Positions 8,661 to 16,557 of a stretch of DNA of 64,000 bases are shown one piece after another (within the stretch, counting starts at the first letter, position 1; every line of letters begins with the position of its first letter). A program made the position numbers and the translations under genes. The notes beneath the pieces were generated by a model that was not told where the DNA came from, ran no database searches, and saw nothing but the letters and a program-made list of their open reading frames with translations. The stretch is from Zavarzinia compransoris (GTDB lineage: Bacteria > Pseudomonadota > Alphaproteobacteria > Zavarziniales > Zavarziniaceae), in NCBI RefSeq assembly GCF_003173055.1, contig NZ_QGLF01000005.1, positions 514,201 to 578,200 on the forward strand. Direction: 5' to 3'.

Positions 8661-8685
8661 CTTCTGTGCGCAATGTGCACATTAT
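8657..8685 (+). promoter_or_regulatory. sigma-70-type promoter with embedded palindrome before the GTA-like block
   Basis: TTGACT (8657-8662), a 17-nt spacer, then CATTAT (8680-8685) matches the -35/-10 consensus at 5/6 and 4/6. The spacer holds TGTGC-N7-GCACA (8665-8681) and the perfect 10-bp palindrome ATGTGCACAT (8673-8682). The -35 overlaps the stop codon of the preceding hydrolase. A repressor operator is inferred. Confidence 0.5.
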
Positions 8686-8700
8686 GGGTACATAGTCGAT

Positions 8701-9291
8701 GTGATCCGAAATGGCCCGGCGATGATCACCCCCGATCCCCCCGCCCGCGATACGCCCGATTGGCGCGGCATCGAGCGGGAGTATCGCCTGGGCCAATTGT
8801 TCCTGGCGGAGATCGCCGCCGGCTTCGGCGTCGGTGAAGCCGCCATCCGCCGCCGCGCCCGGGCCGAGGGCTGGGAACGCGGCACGGCATCCGGCGCGGC
8901 ATCCGGCGCGGACGAGGCCGATCTCGCCGCCCGCCGCGGGCTGGAGGTCGCCCGCGCCCACCGCCGCCTGCTGGCGGGCCTGCGCGAGACGCTGGGCCTC
9001 GTCCAGCAATCCCTGCGCGATCACCTGTCGGCCCCGACCGGCCCGCCGGACGAGGGGCCCTTTGCCGGCAAGGCGGAAACCGTGGCCGGTCTGGTCAGGG
9101 CGCTGGGCACCACCGCCGATCGCCTGATCCGCCTGGAACGGCAGGCCTTCGGTCTTGAAAACGCGATGGATGGCGGAACGGATGACGACAGCGATGCCGC
9201 CGACATCCGCGAGCGCTTACAACAGCGCCTGGCTCGCCTCGCAGTCCCCGGCGATCCAGGCCCGCTTCCTGGCGGGGCTGAGCAAGGCTGA
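8701..9291 (+). CDS. terminase small subunit-like protein
   Basis: A 196-residue protein at the position of RcGTA gp1. Residues about 25-60 form a helix-turn-helix (LAEIAAGFGVGEAAIRRRARAEGW) as in small terminases that recognise DNA and stimulate the large subunit. The middle is helical. The GTG at 8701 is the longest start; an in-frame ATG at 8722 is equally possible, and neither has a clear ribosome-binding site. It overlaps the start of terL by about 110 bases. Confidence 0.72.
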   Translation: MIRNGPAMITPDPPARDTPDWRGIEREYRLGQLFLAEIAAGFGVGEAAIRRRARAEGWERGTASGAASGADEADLAARRGLEVARAHRRLLAGLRETLGLVQQSLRDHLSAPTGPPDEGPFAGKAETVAGLVRALGTTADRLIRLERQAFGLENAMDGGTDDDSDAADIRERLQQRLARLAVPGDPGPLPGGAEQG

Positions 9292-10516
9292 GGCCGAGGT
9301 CCTGGCCCATGACTGGGCCTTCTGGGCCCGGCCCCAGCAATTGCCGCCCCCGGGCTTCGACTGGCAGGGCTGGCTGGTGCTGGCCGGGCGGGGCTTCGGC
9401 AAGACCAGGGCCGGCGCCGAATGGGTGCGCATGGAGGTGGAGGCCGGCCGCGCCCGGCGCATCGCCCTGGTCGGGGCGACCGCCGCCGATGCCCGCCAGG
9501 TGATGATCGAGGGGGAGTCCGGCCTTCTCGCCGTCTCGCCGCCCGGCCATCGGCCGCTGTGGGAACCGTCGAAACGCCTGCTGACCTGGCCGAACGGTGC
9601 CGTCGCCACGGCCTTTTCGGCGGAGCGGCCGGGGCAGTTGCGCGGGCCCCAGCACGACCTCGCCTGGGCCGACGAATTGTGCAAATGGCGCGATGCCGAT
9701 GCCTGGGACCAGCTTCTGCTGGGCTTGCGCCTGGGCACCGCGCCGCGCTGGCTGGCGACGACGACGCCGCGCCCGGTGCCCCTGATCAAGGACCTGCTGA
9801 AGGACCCGCAGGTGCGGATCACCCGGGGCTCCACCTTCGACAATTGGGCCAATCTGGCGCCGGCCTTCCTGGCCGAGGTGGTGCGCCGCTATCAGGGCAC
9901 GCGCCTCGGCCGCCAGGAACTGCATGCGGAAGTGGTCGACGACGTGCCGGGCGCCCTGTGGACCCGCGCCCTGCTGGACCGCCAGCGGGTGGCGGCGCCG
10001 GCGGAGACGTGCCTGCGCATCGTCGTCGGGGTCGATCCCGCGGTCGGCACCACCGGCGAGGACGAGGGGGCGGAAACCGGCATCGTCGTCGCCGGGCGCC
10101 GGGCCGACGGCACGCTGGCGGTGATCGAGGATCTGTCGTGCCGCCTGCCGCCCACCGGCTGGGCCCGGCGCGCGATCGACGCCTATCACCGCCATCAGGC
10201 CGACCGGCTGGTGGCCGAGGTCAACCAGGGCGGCGATCTGGTCGAATCCCTGGTCCGCGCGCTCGATCCTGGCGTCGCCTATCGCGGGCTGCGCGCGACC
10301 CGGGGCAAGGCGGTGCGGGCGGAGCCGGTCGCCGCCCTTTACGAGCAAGGCCAGGTCTTTCACGGGCCCGGCCTTGCCGCCCTCGAAGACCAGATGTGCC
10401 GCTTTACCACCCAGGGGCCGGACGGTCTGTGCGACCGGGTCGATGCCCTCGTCTGGGTGCTGACCGATCTGGCGGCGGGGCCCCAGCCCAGCGTGCCGAG
10501 ACTGCGGAGGCTTTAA
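9182..10516 (+). CDS. phage/GTA terminase large subunit
   Basis: The packaging motor ATPase and nuclease, 444 residues from this start. Walker A reads GRGFGKT near residue 70, and a Walker B-like segment is DLAWADE. The RNase H-like nuclease half keeps its acidic residues: Asp in VVGVDPAVG, Glu in AEVNQGGD and Asp in CDRVDALVW. Both activities therefore look intact. The start is uncertain: ATG 9182 has GGCGGA upstream, and ATG 9194 is 12 bases later. It belongs to the Terminase_6 group that includes RcGTA gp2. Confidence 0.9.
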   Translation: MTTAMPPTSASAYNSAWLASQSPAIQARFLAGLSKAEAEVLAHDWAFWARPQQLPPPGFDWQGWLVLAGRGFGKTRAGAEWVRMEVEAGRARRIALVGATAADARQVMIEGESGLLAVSPPGHRPLWEPSKRLLTWPNGAVATAFSAERPGQLRGPQHDLAWADELCKWRDADAWDQLLLGLRLGTAPRWLATTTPRPVPLIKDLLKDPQVRITRGSTFDNWANLAPAFLAEVVRRYQGTRLGRQELHAEVVDDVPGALWTRALLDRQRVAAPAETCLRIVVGVDPAVGTTGEDEGAETGIVVAGRRADGTLAVIEDLSCRLPPTGWARRAIDAYHRHQADRLVAEVNQGGDLVESLVRALDPGVAYRGLRATRGKAVRAEPVAALYEQGQVFHGPGLAALEDQMCRFTTQGPDGLCDRVDALVWVLTDLAAGPQPSVPRLRRL

Positions 10517-10521
10517 GGACC

Positions 10522-11754
10522 ATGGACAGAAACAAGAACGGGCCGGCGCCGGCGCCGGGCCTGATGGCACGCCTGCGCCGCCTGGTCCGGCCCACACCCG
10601 AAACCAGGGTACCCGAGACCAGGGCCCGCGGCCGTGCCGTCGCCTGGGGCGAGGCGCCGGGCGCGCGCTGGACCGCCCGGCGCTATGCCACGCTGGCGGA
10701 CGAGGGCTATGTCCGCAATGTCGTCGTCCATCGGGCGGTCGGCCTCGTCGCCCGCAGCGTCGCCGCCATTCCCTGGATCGCGCGCGATGCCGCCGGCAGC
10801 GAAATCCGGGTGCCGGCCTTCGATGCCCTGATGCGCCGCCCGAACCCGCGCGACGAGGGCAGCGCCTTCCGCGAGGCGGTGGCGGCGCATCTGCTGATCG
10901 CCGGCAATGCCTATGTCGAGGCGGTGGGGCCGGGGCCGCGCCCGCGGGAACTGCACCTGTTGCGGCCCGACCGCGTGACGGTGCGCCCCGGCCCGGGCGG
11001 AATTCCCGCCGGCTACGAGCACCGGGAAGGGGAGGACGGCCGCTTCATCCCGGTCGATGCCCTGACCGGGGCCTCCGCCGTCCTGCACCTGAAGACGTTC
11101 CACCCGCTGGACGACTGGCACGGCCTGCCCGCCCTGGAGGCGGCGGCCCAGGCGATCGACCAGCACAATGCCGCCGGGGCCTGGAACAAGGCGCTGCTCG
11201 ACAATGCCGCCCGCCCTTCCGGCGCCCTGGTCTACCAGCCGAAGGACGGGCCGGCGGCGCTGGCCGACGACCAGTTCGACCGCCTGAAGACCGAGATCGC
11301 CGAACAATTCGAGGGTGCGCGCAACGCCGGGCGTCCCCTCCTGCTCGACGGCGGGCTGGACTGGCGGCCGCTCAGCCTGTCGCCGGCCGAGATGGACTGG
11401 ATCGCGGGGCGGAATGCGGCGGCGCGGGAAATCGCGCTCGCCTTCGGGGTGCCACCGCAACTGGTCGGCGTGCCCGATGCCCAGACCTATGCCAATTACG
11501 CCGAGGCCCGCCTCGCCCTTTACGAGGACACGGTGGTGCCCCTGGCGCAGGCGGTGGCCAGGGCCTTCGCCCGCGCCTTCGGCACCGCTTTCGGCATTGC
11601 CGTGCTCGAACCCGATCTCGACGAGATCCCGGCGCTCGAACCGCGCCGGGCGGAGCGCTGGGCCAAGGTCCGCGCCGCCGCCGACCTGACCCGGGACGAG
11701 CGCCGGGCCGCCCTCGGTTACGGACCTCTGGAGGTCCAGAAAGGCAAGGTGTAA
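10522..11754 (+). CDS. phage portal protein (HK97 type)
   Basis: A 410-residue HK97-family portal that forms the dodecameric gate for DNA entry and the head-tail joint. Typical segments are VVHRAVGLVARSVAAIPW near the N-terminus, HLLIAGNAYVE in the middle, and AFGVPPQLVGVPDAQTYANYAEARLALYEDTVVPL in the C-terminal half (the last quoted only by its sense: the conserved portal stem region). The ATG at 10522 is five bases after the terL stop, with GGAGG 11 bases upstream. It is equivalent to RcGTA gp3. Confidence 0.92.
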   Translation: MDRNKNGPAPAPGLMARLRRLVRPTPETRVPETRARGRAVAWGEAPGARWTARRYATLADEGYVRNVVVHRAVGLVARSVAAIPWIARDAAGSEIRVPAFDALMRRPNPRDEGSAFREAVAAHLLIAGNAYVEAVGPGPRPRELHLLRPDRVTVRPGPGGIPAGYEHREGEDGRFIPVDALTGASAVLHLKTFHPLDDWHGLPALEAAAQAIDQHNAAGAWNKALLDNAARPSGALVYQPKDGPAALADDQFDRLKTEIAEQFEGARNAGRPLLLDGGLDWRPLSLSPAEMDWIAGRNAAAREIALAFGVPPQLVGVPDAQTYANYAEARLALYEDTVVPLAQAVARAFARAFGTAFGIAVLEPDLDEIPALEPRRAERWAKVRAAADLTRDERRAALGYGPLEVQKGKV

Positions 11755-11758
11755 CGCG

Positions 11759-12322
11759 ATGATCCTCACGCAGCAAAGCGCGCCGGTCGCCATCGCCCTG
11801 AAACGGGCCGGGGCAGAGGGCGTTTTCGCCGGCTATGCCAGCGTCTTCGGCGTGACCGATGCCCAGGGCGACCGTGTCGCCCCCGGCGCCTTTCGCCGCA
11901 GCCTGGAGCGCTGGCGCGGCCTCGGCCAGATGCCGCCGTTTCTCTGGCAGCACGACATGGCGGAACCGATCGGCCGCTTCGACCTCGTCGCCGAGGACGA
12001 GCGCGGGCTTCGGGTCGAGGGGCGTCTCGCCCTCGAAACCGTCCGGGGGCGCGAGGCCCAGGCCCTGATGCGCCTCGGCGCCGTCAACGGCCTCTCCATC
12101 GGCTATTCGACCGTCGCCGCCCGGATCGACGGCGACGGCGCCCGCCTGCTGACCGGCCTCGACCTTCATGAAATCAGCCTTGTCACGCTGCCCGCCAACG
12201 AGGCGGCGCGGATCGCCTGGGTCAAGGCCGCCCGGCCGGACGAGACGGGGCTGAATGCGGCCATCATCGCCAATCTCCGCCGCGCGGCGGATGCGCTTGC
12301 CCCTGGAAAGGACCTTGCATGA
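11759..12322 (+). CDS. HK97-family prohead protease
   Basis: A 187-residue S78 peptidase that matures the capsid. It starts with a beta-strand region (GVFAGYASVFGVTDAQGDRV). The catalytic histidine region LWQHD lies near residue 63, and the serine region GLSIGYST near residue 118. Both catalytic positions are kept. It overlaps the capsid gene by four bases (ATGA), indicating translational coupling. It is equivalent to RcGTA gp4. Confidence 0.92.
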   Translation: MILTQQSAPVAIALKRAGAEGVFAGYASVFGVTDAQGDRVAPGAFRRSLERWRGLGQMPPFLWQHDMAEPIGRFDLVAEDERGLRVEGRLALETVRGREAQALMRLGAVNGLSIGYSTVAARIDGDGARLLTGLDLHEISLVTLPANEAARIAWVKAARPDETGLNAAIIANLRRAADALAPGKDLA

Positions 12323-13539
12323 CCGATCTTGCCACCCTGCAATCCGCGACCGACGACCTCGCCCGGGTCTTCGGCAGTTTCCGCGCGGAGAACGACCGGC
12401 GCCTCGCCGAGATCGAAACCAAGGGGCGGGCCGACGTCCTGACCACGGAAAAGGTCGACCGCCTGAATGCCGAGGTCGGCCGCCTGAACGAGACGGTGGC
12501 GAGCCTGGAAACCGCGCTCGCCCGCCCCGGCCGCGCGGCCAAGGCGCGCAACCCGGCTGAAACCGCCCATGCCGCCGCCTTCTCGCTGTTCCTGCGCAAG
12601 GGTATCGACCACGAGCTGCCGGGCCTCGAAAAAAAGGCGATGAGCGTCGTCTCCGATCCGGACGGCGGCTATCTGGTCGCGGCGGAGGTGACCGACCGCA
12701 TCGTCTCGCGCCTTCACGACGCCAGCCCGATCCGCGCCATCGCCTCGGTCCTGACCATCACCGCCGATGCCGCCGAGGGCATGCTCGACCTCGGCGAGCC
12801 CGCGGCCGGCTGGGTCGCCGAAACCGAGGGGCGGGGCGAGACCGCATCGCCCCAGGTCGGCCTCTGGCGCATTCCCGCCCACGAGCTCTATGCGGAACCG
12901 CGCGTGTCGCAGAAGCTGCTGGACGATGCCGGCTTCGATGTCGAGGCGTGGCTGGCGCAGAAGGTGGCGGACAAGTTCGGCCGGGCGGAAAATGCCGCTT
13001 TCGTCGGGGGGTCGGGCGTCGGCATGCCGCGCGGCTTCACCACCTATGGCACGGCGGCGACCGCGGACGGCAGCCGCGCCTGGGGCACGCTGCAACACGT
13101 CCTGACCGGGGCCAACGGCGCTTTCGCCGCCAGCGACCCCGGCGATGCCCTGATCGCCCTGACTTATGCCCTGAAAGCCGGCTACCGGCCGGGGGCCTGC
13201 TTCGTCATGGCCCGCGCCACCGTCGCCGAAGTGCGCAAGCTGAAGGGCGACGGCGACGGCCAATACCTGTGGCAGCCCGCCCTCGGCGCCCGCCAGCCGG
13301 CCACCCTGCTCGGCTATCCGGTGATCGAGGCGGAGGATATGCCGGCACCGGCCACCGGCAGCCTGTCCATCGCCTTCGGCAATTTCCGCGAGGGGTATGC
13401 CGTCGTCGATCGCCAGGGCATCCGCACGCTGCGCGATCCCTATACGGCGAAACCCCAGGTGAAATTCTACACCACCCGGCGGGTCGGCGGCGACGTCCTC
13501 GATTTCGACGCCGTCAAACTCCTGAAATTCGCGGCCTGA
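12319..13539 (+). CDS. HK97-fold major capsid protein
   Basis: A 406-residue phage major capsid protein. Residues about 1-90 form a coiled-coil scaffolding (delta) domain, which the upstream protease is expected to remove. The rest has the HK97 fold, with GGYLVAAEVTDRI, the pattern PRVSQKLLDDAGFDVEAWL, and near the end AFGNFREGYAVVDRQGIR, all characteristic. It is equivalent to RcGTA gp5. The frame is clean, with no sign of decay. Confidence 0.93.
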   Translation: MTDLATLQSATDDLARVFGSFRAENDRRLAEIETKGRADVLTTEKVDRLNAEVGRLNETVASLETALARPGRAAKARNPAETAHAAAFSLFLRKGIDHELPGLEKKAMSVVSDPDGGYLVAAEVTDRIVSRLHDASPIRAIASVLTITADAAEGMLDLGEPAAGWVAETEGRGETASPQVGLWRIPAHELYAEPRVSQKLLDDAGFDVEAWLAQKVADKFGRAENAAFVGGSGVGMPRGFTTYGTAATADGSRAWGTLQHVLTGANGAFAASDPGDALIALTYALKAGYRPGACFVMARATVAEVRKLKGDGDGQYLWQPALGARQPATLLGYPVIEAEDMPAPATGSLSIAFGNFREGYAVVDRQGIRTLRDPYTAKPQVKFYTTRRVGGDVLDFDAVKLLKFAA

Positions 13540-13553
13540 TGGGGGAACGAAAC

Positions 13554-13946
13554 ATGACCATGCGTGACCTGAAGAGCAATCTGGACCCGGCGCACAGCCT
13601 GGCGCCGGCGGTGCGGACCGCCGGCGCCACCGGCAGCGCCGTAGACCTGCGCGGTTTCGATGCCGCCAGCGTGCTGGTCCATGCCGGCGCCTATACCGAC
13701 GGCACCCATACCCCGGGCCTGGAGGCTTCGGCCGACGGCATCGCCTATGACGATGTGGCGGCGGGGCACCTGATCGGTGCCTTTGCCGCCATTTCGTCGG
13801 GCGCCGGGGCCAATACGGTGCAGCAGGTGGGCTATGCCGGGCCGGCGCGCTATCTCCGCGCCAAGCTGACCATCGCCGGCGCCACCGGCGGGGCGGCGGC
13901 CGGCATCACCATCCTGCGCCACCGCACGGCGCGGGCCGGGGTGTAA
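13554..13946 (+). CDS. capsid-adjacent phage protein, possible decoration/minor head protein
   Basis: A 130-residue beta-rich protein with many Gly/Ala turns (VLVHAGAYTDGTHTPGLEAS, RYLRAKLTIAGATGGA). GGGGGAA lies upstream of the ATG. It occupies the slot directly after the capsid, where small head proteins are common in siphophages. RcGTA has no gene here. The function is inferred from position only. Confidence 0.6.
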   Translation: MTMRDLKSNLDPAHSLAPAVRTAGATGSAVDLRGFDAASVLVHAGAYTDGTHTPGLEASADGIAYDDVAAGHLIGAFAAISSGAGANTVQQVGYAGPARYLRAKLTIAGATGGAAAGITILRHRTARAGV

Positions 13947-13948
13947 CC

Positions 13949-14530
13949 ATGGCCGGCCTGGAACGGATCCTGGCGCCGACGGTCGAGCCGCTGTCGCTGG
14001 CGGAGGCGCGGCTGCATCTCCGCCTCGACGATACGGCGGAGGACGGCCTCGTCGCCGCCCTGATCGTCGCCGCGCGGCAATTGGCGGAACGGCATCTCGG
14101 GCGGGCCCTGATCACCCAGGGGTTCCGCCTGTGGCTGGACGCCTGGCCGGCCGGGCGGCGGGCGCTGGACCTGCCCAGGCCGCCGCTGGCCGCGGTCGAA
14201 GCGGTGACGACCTATGACGAGGACGGCCTCGCCACGGTGCTCGAGCCCGGCCGCTATCTCGCCGATCTGGTGGCGACGCCAGGGCGCCTGGTGCTCAGGG
14301 CGGGCAGCGCCCCGCCCGTCGGCAGCCGGGCGGCCAATGCGATCGCGGTCGATTACACCGCCGGTTATGGCCCGGCCGGCACGGATGTGCCCGAACCGGT
14401 CCGCCGGGGCATGGCCCTGCTGCTCGGCCATCTGTTCGAAAGCCGCGAGGCGGGGGCGGGCGGCGGTGCCCGCCCCCTGCCGCTGGGTGTCGAGGCACTG
14501 TGGTCGCCTTACCGGGTGGTGCGGCTGTGA
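13949..14530 (+). CDS. head-tail connector protein (gp6 / PhiE125 gp8 family)
   Basis: A 193-residue adaptor that attaches below the portal. The N-terminal helical region begins PLSLAEARLHLRLD, the usual opening of this family, and the C-terminal half contains VPEPVRRGMALLLGHLFESRE. It begins two bases after the previous stop. It is equivalent to RcGTA gp6. Confidence 0.87.
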   Translation: MAGLERILAPTVEPLSLAEARLHLRLDDTAEDGLVAALIVAARQLAERHLGRALITQGFRLWLDAWPAGRRALDLPRPPLAAVEAVTTYDEDGLATVLEPGRYLADLVATPGRLVLRAGSAPPVGSRAANAIAVDYTAGYGPAGTDVPEPVRRGMALLLGHLFESREAGAGGGARPLPLGVEALWSPYRVVRL

Positions 14531-14853
14531 TCGGCCGGCTGCGCGAACGCATCCGCTTCGAGCGGCCGGTGATCGGCGACGACGGCGCGGGCGGCGGCCC
14601 TCTCGGCTGGGCGCCGATCGCCGAAACGCCCGAGGTCTTCGCCGCCGTCACCGCGACGACGGGCAGCGAGCCCGTGGCCGCCGACCAGCGCCAGGCCCAG
14701 GTGATGTGGCAAGTCACGATCCGGGCCCGCGACGACCTGTCGGCCGAATGGCGGATCGTCTGGCGCGGCCAGCCGCTCGACATCCTGGGCATCCTGCCCG
14801 AGCCGCGCCGGGCCTATCTGACCCTGCTCGCCCGCAGCGGGGCGGGCCAGTGA
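14527..14853 (+). CDS. head closure / head-tail adaptor protein (gp7)
   Basis: A 108-residue beta-barrel protein of the SPP1 gp16/HK97 gp9 class. It opens IGRLRERIRFERP, and near the end has GQPLDILGILPEPRRAYLTLLA, both usual for the family. The GTG start at 14527 overlaps the previous TGA by GTGA, indicating coupling. It is equivalent to RcGTA gp7. Confidence 0.84.
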   Translation: MIGRLRERIRFERPVIGDDGAGGGPLGWAPIAETPEVFAAVTATTGSEPVAADQRQAQVMWQVTIRARDDLSAEWRIVWRGQPLDILGILPEPRRAYLTLLARSGAGQ

Positions 14854-15125
14854 GCGGGCTCGGCGATGCCCTCGGCCGGATCGCGGCCCAGGTCGAGGAG
14901 GCGCTGGATGCCGCCGTGGCCGCGCTCGATGCCGGTGTCGAGGGCGGCGTGGCCGTCGAGACGGCGGATGGCCTCCGGCGCCTTACCCTTCGCGACGAAG
15001 GGGCGGCGGCGCGTGAATTCGGCACCGCCCGTGTGCCGGCGGAGCCGTTTCTGGCGGCGGCCCTGGCCGAAACCCGCAGCGACCTTGAAACCCGATTGAC
15101 GGAGGCTCTGCGCCTTGAGCCCTGA
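14850..15125 (+). CDS. short HK97 gp10-like neck/tail protein
   Basis: A 91-residue protein starting at GTG 14850 in a GTGA overlap with gp7. The C-terminal half (ARVPAEPFLAAALAETRSDL) resembles the end of HK97 gp10 proteins, which sit between head closure and tail terminator. It is shorter than the usual about 130 residues. RcGTA lacks a gene at this exact place. The assignment rests on position and this weak similarity. Confidence 0.62.
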   Translation: MSGLGDALGRIAAQVEEALDAAVAALDAGVEGGVAVETADGLRRLTLRDEGAAAREFGTARVPAEPFLAAALAETRSDLETRLTEALRLEP

Positions 15126-15540
15126 TGCATCCCTCGCGGTTCAGGGGGCGGTCTTCGCCCTGCTGGCCGCGGACAGCGGCCTCGGTGCGCTGATCGGCCC
15201 CCGGCTGCACGACCGCCGGCCCGAGGGCGCCGGCTTTCCCCATGTCGTGATCGGCGAGGCGAGCTGCCTGCCGGACGACAGTTGCACCCGGGCCGGCCAG
15301 GTCCATGTCCTGACCCTGCATGCCTGGTCGCGCTATCGTGGCCGGGCGGAGGCGAAGCGCATCCTGGCGGCCATGACCGCGGCCCTGCACCGCCAGGTGC
15401 CCGTGCTCGGCGGCGCCCATGCCTGCGTGCAGGCGAGGGTGACCTATGGCGCCGTGCTCGACGACGGCGACGGCGTCACCACCCATGGCGTGCTGCGCCT
15501 GCGGGTGGTGACCGAAGCGATTACCCCCCACACGACTTGA
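15115..15540 (+). CDS. tail terminator, DUF3168 family (gp8)
   Basis: A 141-residue DUF3168 protein expected to cap the tail tube and join it to the neck. The TTG start at 15115 is supported by GGAGG at 15101-15105, nine bases upstream, and overlaps the previous gene. Family features are the N-terminal VQGAVFALLAADSGLGALIG, the LTLHAWSRYRGRAEAKRIL helix and the C-terminal HGVLRLRVVTE strand. It is equivalent to RcGTA gp8. Confidence 0.87.
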   Translation: MSPDASLAVQGAVFALLAADSGLGALIGPRLHDRRPEGAGFPHVVIGEASCLPDDSCTRAGQVHVLTLHAWSRYRGRAEAKRILAAMTAALHRQVPVLGGAHACVQARVTYGAVLDDGDGVTTHGVLRLRVVTEAITPHTT

Positions 15541-15551
15541 GGAGCGACGGC

Positions 15552-15956
15552 ATGGCCAAGCAACGCGGGGACCTGTTCCTGCTGAAGGTGGATACCACGG
15601 GCAGCGGCGCCTATGCCACGGTCGCCGGCCTGCGCTCGACCGGGTTTCGCGCCCGCCTGCGCCCGGTCGAGACGACCAGCAAGGATTCCGGCGGCCAGCG
15701 GGAATTGCTGGACGGCGCCGGCATCCAATCCTTCACCTTCACCGGCGCGGGCGTGTTCGACAGCGGCGCCGCCCATGAAACGGTGCGCAGCCTGTTCACC
15801 GGCCGGACCCGGCGCAACTGGCGCATCACCCGGGGCGACGGTTCGACCATCACCGCGCCCTGCCTCGTCACCGCCCTCGACTATGCGGGCGAGCACGACG
15901 GCGAGGAAACCTTCTCGATCACGCTCGAATCCGCCGGCGCGCCGGCCTTTGCCTGA
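15552..15956 (+). CDS. phage major tail (tube) protein, TP901-1 family (gp9)
   Basis: A 134-residue tail-tube subunit. It opens MAKQRGDLFLLKVD, has a TTSKDSGGQRELLDGAGIQS loop, and ends with a beta hairpin (EHDGEETFSITLESAGAPAF) typical of this family. GGAGCGACGG precedes the ATG. It is equivalent to RcGTA gp9. Confidence 0.9.
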   Translation: MAKQRGDLFLLKVDTTGSGAYATVAGLRSTGFRARLRPVETTSKDSGGQRELLDGAGIQSFTFTGAGVFDSGAAHETVRSLFTGRTRRNWRITRGDGSTITAPCLVTALDYAGEHDGEETFSITLESAGAPAFA

Positions 15957-15966
15957 GGGGCGGATC

Positions 15967-16299
15967 ATGGAACCTGCCGCCAATCCGGCCCGGGGCGAGG
16001 TGGTGCTGCGCCTCGGCGGCCGGGCTTTCGTGCTGCGCCCCACCTTCGCCGCCCTGGCCGAGACCGAGGAGATGGCGGGCTGCCCCCTGCTGGCCCTGGC
16101 CCGGCGCTTTCTCGACGGCACCTATGGCGTGCGGGATGTCGTCGCCGTGCTGCTGCCGGCGCTGCGCCGGGCTGGTGGGCCGGCGGGGATCGACGACCTG
16201 CCGATCGGGGGCGGGCTGCTGTCGCTTGCCCCCGTCTGCGCCCGCCTGCTGACCGCGGCCCTGCGCCCGGCGGGGGACCTGCCCAACCCTTTACCCTAG
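15967..16299 (+). CDS. GTA family tail assembly chaperone gp10 (Phage_TAC_11)
   Basis: A 110-residue chaperone expected to coat the tape measure during tail assembly. It contains GEVVLRLGGRAFVLRPTFAALAETEE, typical of the GTA-gp10 family. The last codons are CCT TTA CCC TAG. Because the base before CCT is also C, they create the canonical -1 slippery heptamer C CCT TTA, using a TTA codon that is exceptional in this high-GC gene. The downstream gp10.1 frame is open from this point. Confidence 0.88.
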   Translation: MEPAANPARGEVVLRLGGRAFVLRPTFAALAETEEMAGCPLLALARRFLDGTYGVRDVVAVLLPALRRAGGPAGIDDLPIGGGLLSLAPVCARLLTAALRPAGDLPNPLP

Positions 16300-16329
16300 T
16301 CGGGGTGGCGAAGGCCGCGGGCCTTGCCA
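16287..16329 (+). promoter_or_regulatory. predicted -1 programmed ribosomal frameshift signal (gp10 to gp10.1)
   Basis: Heptamer C CCT TTA at 16287-16293 has the X XXY YYZ form in the gp10 frame (X=C, Y=T, Z=A). Twelve bases later a stem-loop begins: TGGC(16306-16309), bulged G, AAGGCC, loop GCG, GGCCTT, GCCA (to 16329), ten base pairs with one bulge. The -1 frame is open from the heptamer through gp10.1 and would give a fusion of about 175 residues. gp10.1 has no convincing ribosome-binding site of its own. Confidence 0.65.
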
Positions 16330-16493
16330 TGGCGCTGGCCGGCTGGCCGCCGGCGGCGGCCTGGGCCGCCACCCCGGGCGATCTCCTGCTCGTGCTCGGG
16401 GCCCGCGTCGCGCTGCGCCGGGCCTTGCAGCCGGCGCCCGTGAGCCGGGCCGATTATGAAACCCTGAAAGCCCGGCTGGACCGGGCCGATTGA
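16305..16493 (+). CDS. tail assembly chaperone partner gp10.1 (probably expressed by -1 frameshift)
   Basis: A 62-codon frame at the position of the small RcGTA gp10.1-type chaperone. It has a Gly/Ala/Pro-rich first half, then a short helix (PGDLLLVLGARVALRRAL) and a charged end DYETLKARLDRAD. The formal start is GTG 16305, but no spaced ribosome-binding site precedes it, and the frame is open back into gp10. The stop TGA at 16491 lies inside a tandem repeat. Without it the frame would stay open to a TAG at 16563. Confidence 0.65.
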   Translation: MAKAAGLAMALAGWPPAAAWAATPGDLLLVLGARVALRRALQPAPVSRADYETLKARLDRAD

Positions 16494-16557
16494 GAAACCC
16501 CCCTGAAGGCCCGGCTGGACCGGGCCGATTACGAAACTCTAAAGGCCCGGCTGGACC
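16447..16557 (+). repeat. three tandem coding repeats of 36/39/36 bp
   Basis: Units at 16447-16482, 16483-16521 and 16522-16557 each encode ADYETLKARLDR in the gp10.1 frame. Unit 2 carries a TGA in place of the Tyr codon and an in-frame extra CCC. Frame is kept through all three units and ends GGA TAG. This is a recent duplication in which the second copy holds the stop. Confidence 0.9.

Noticed and set aside
16447..16557. Short regular repeats considered as a CRISPR array
   Set aside because: The three units are directly adjacent, lack spacers, and encode a repeated peptide in frame. No cas genes are near.
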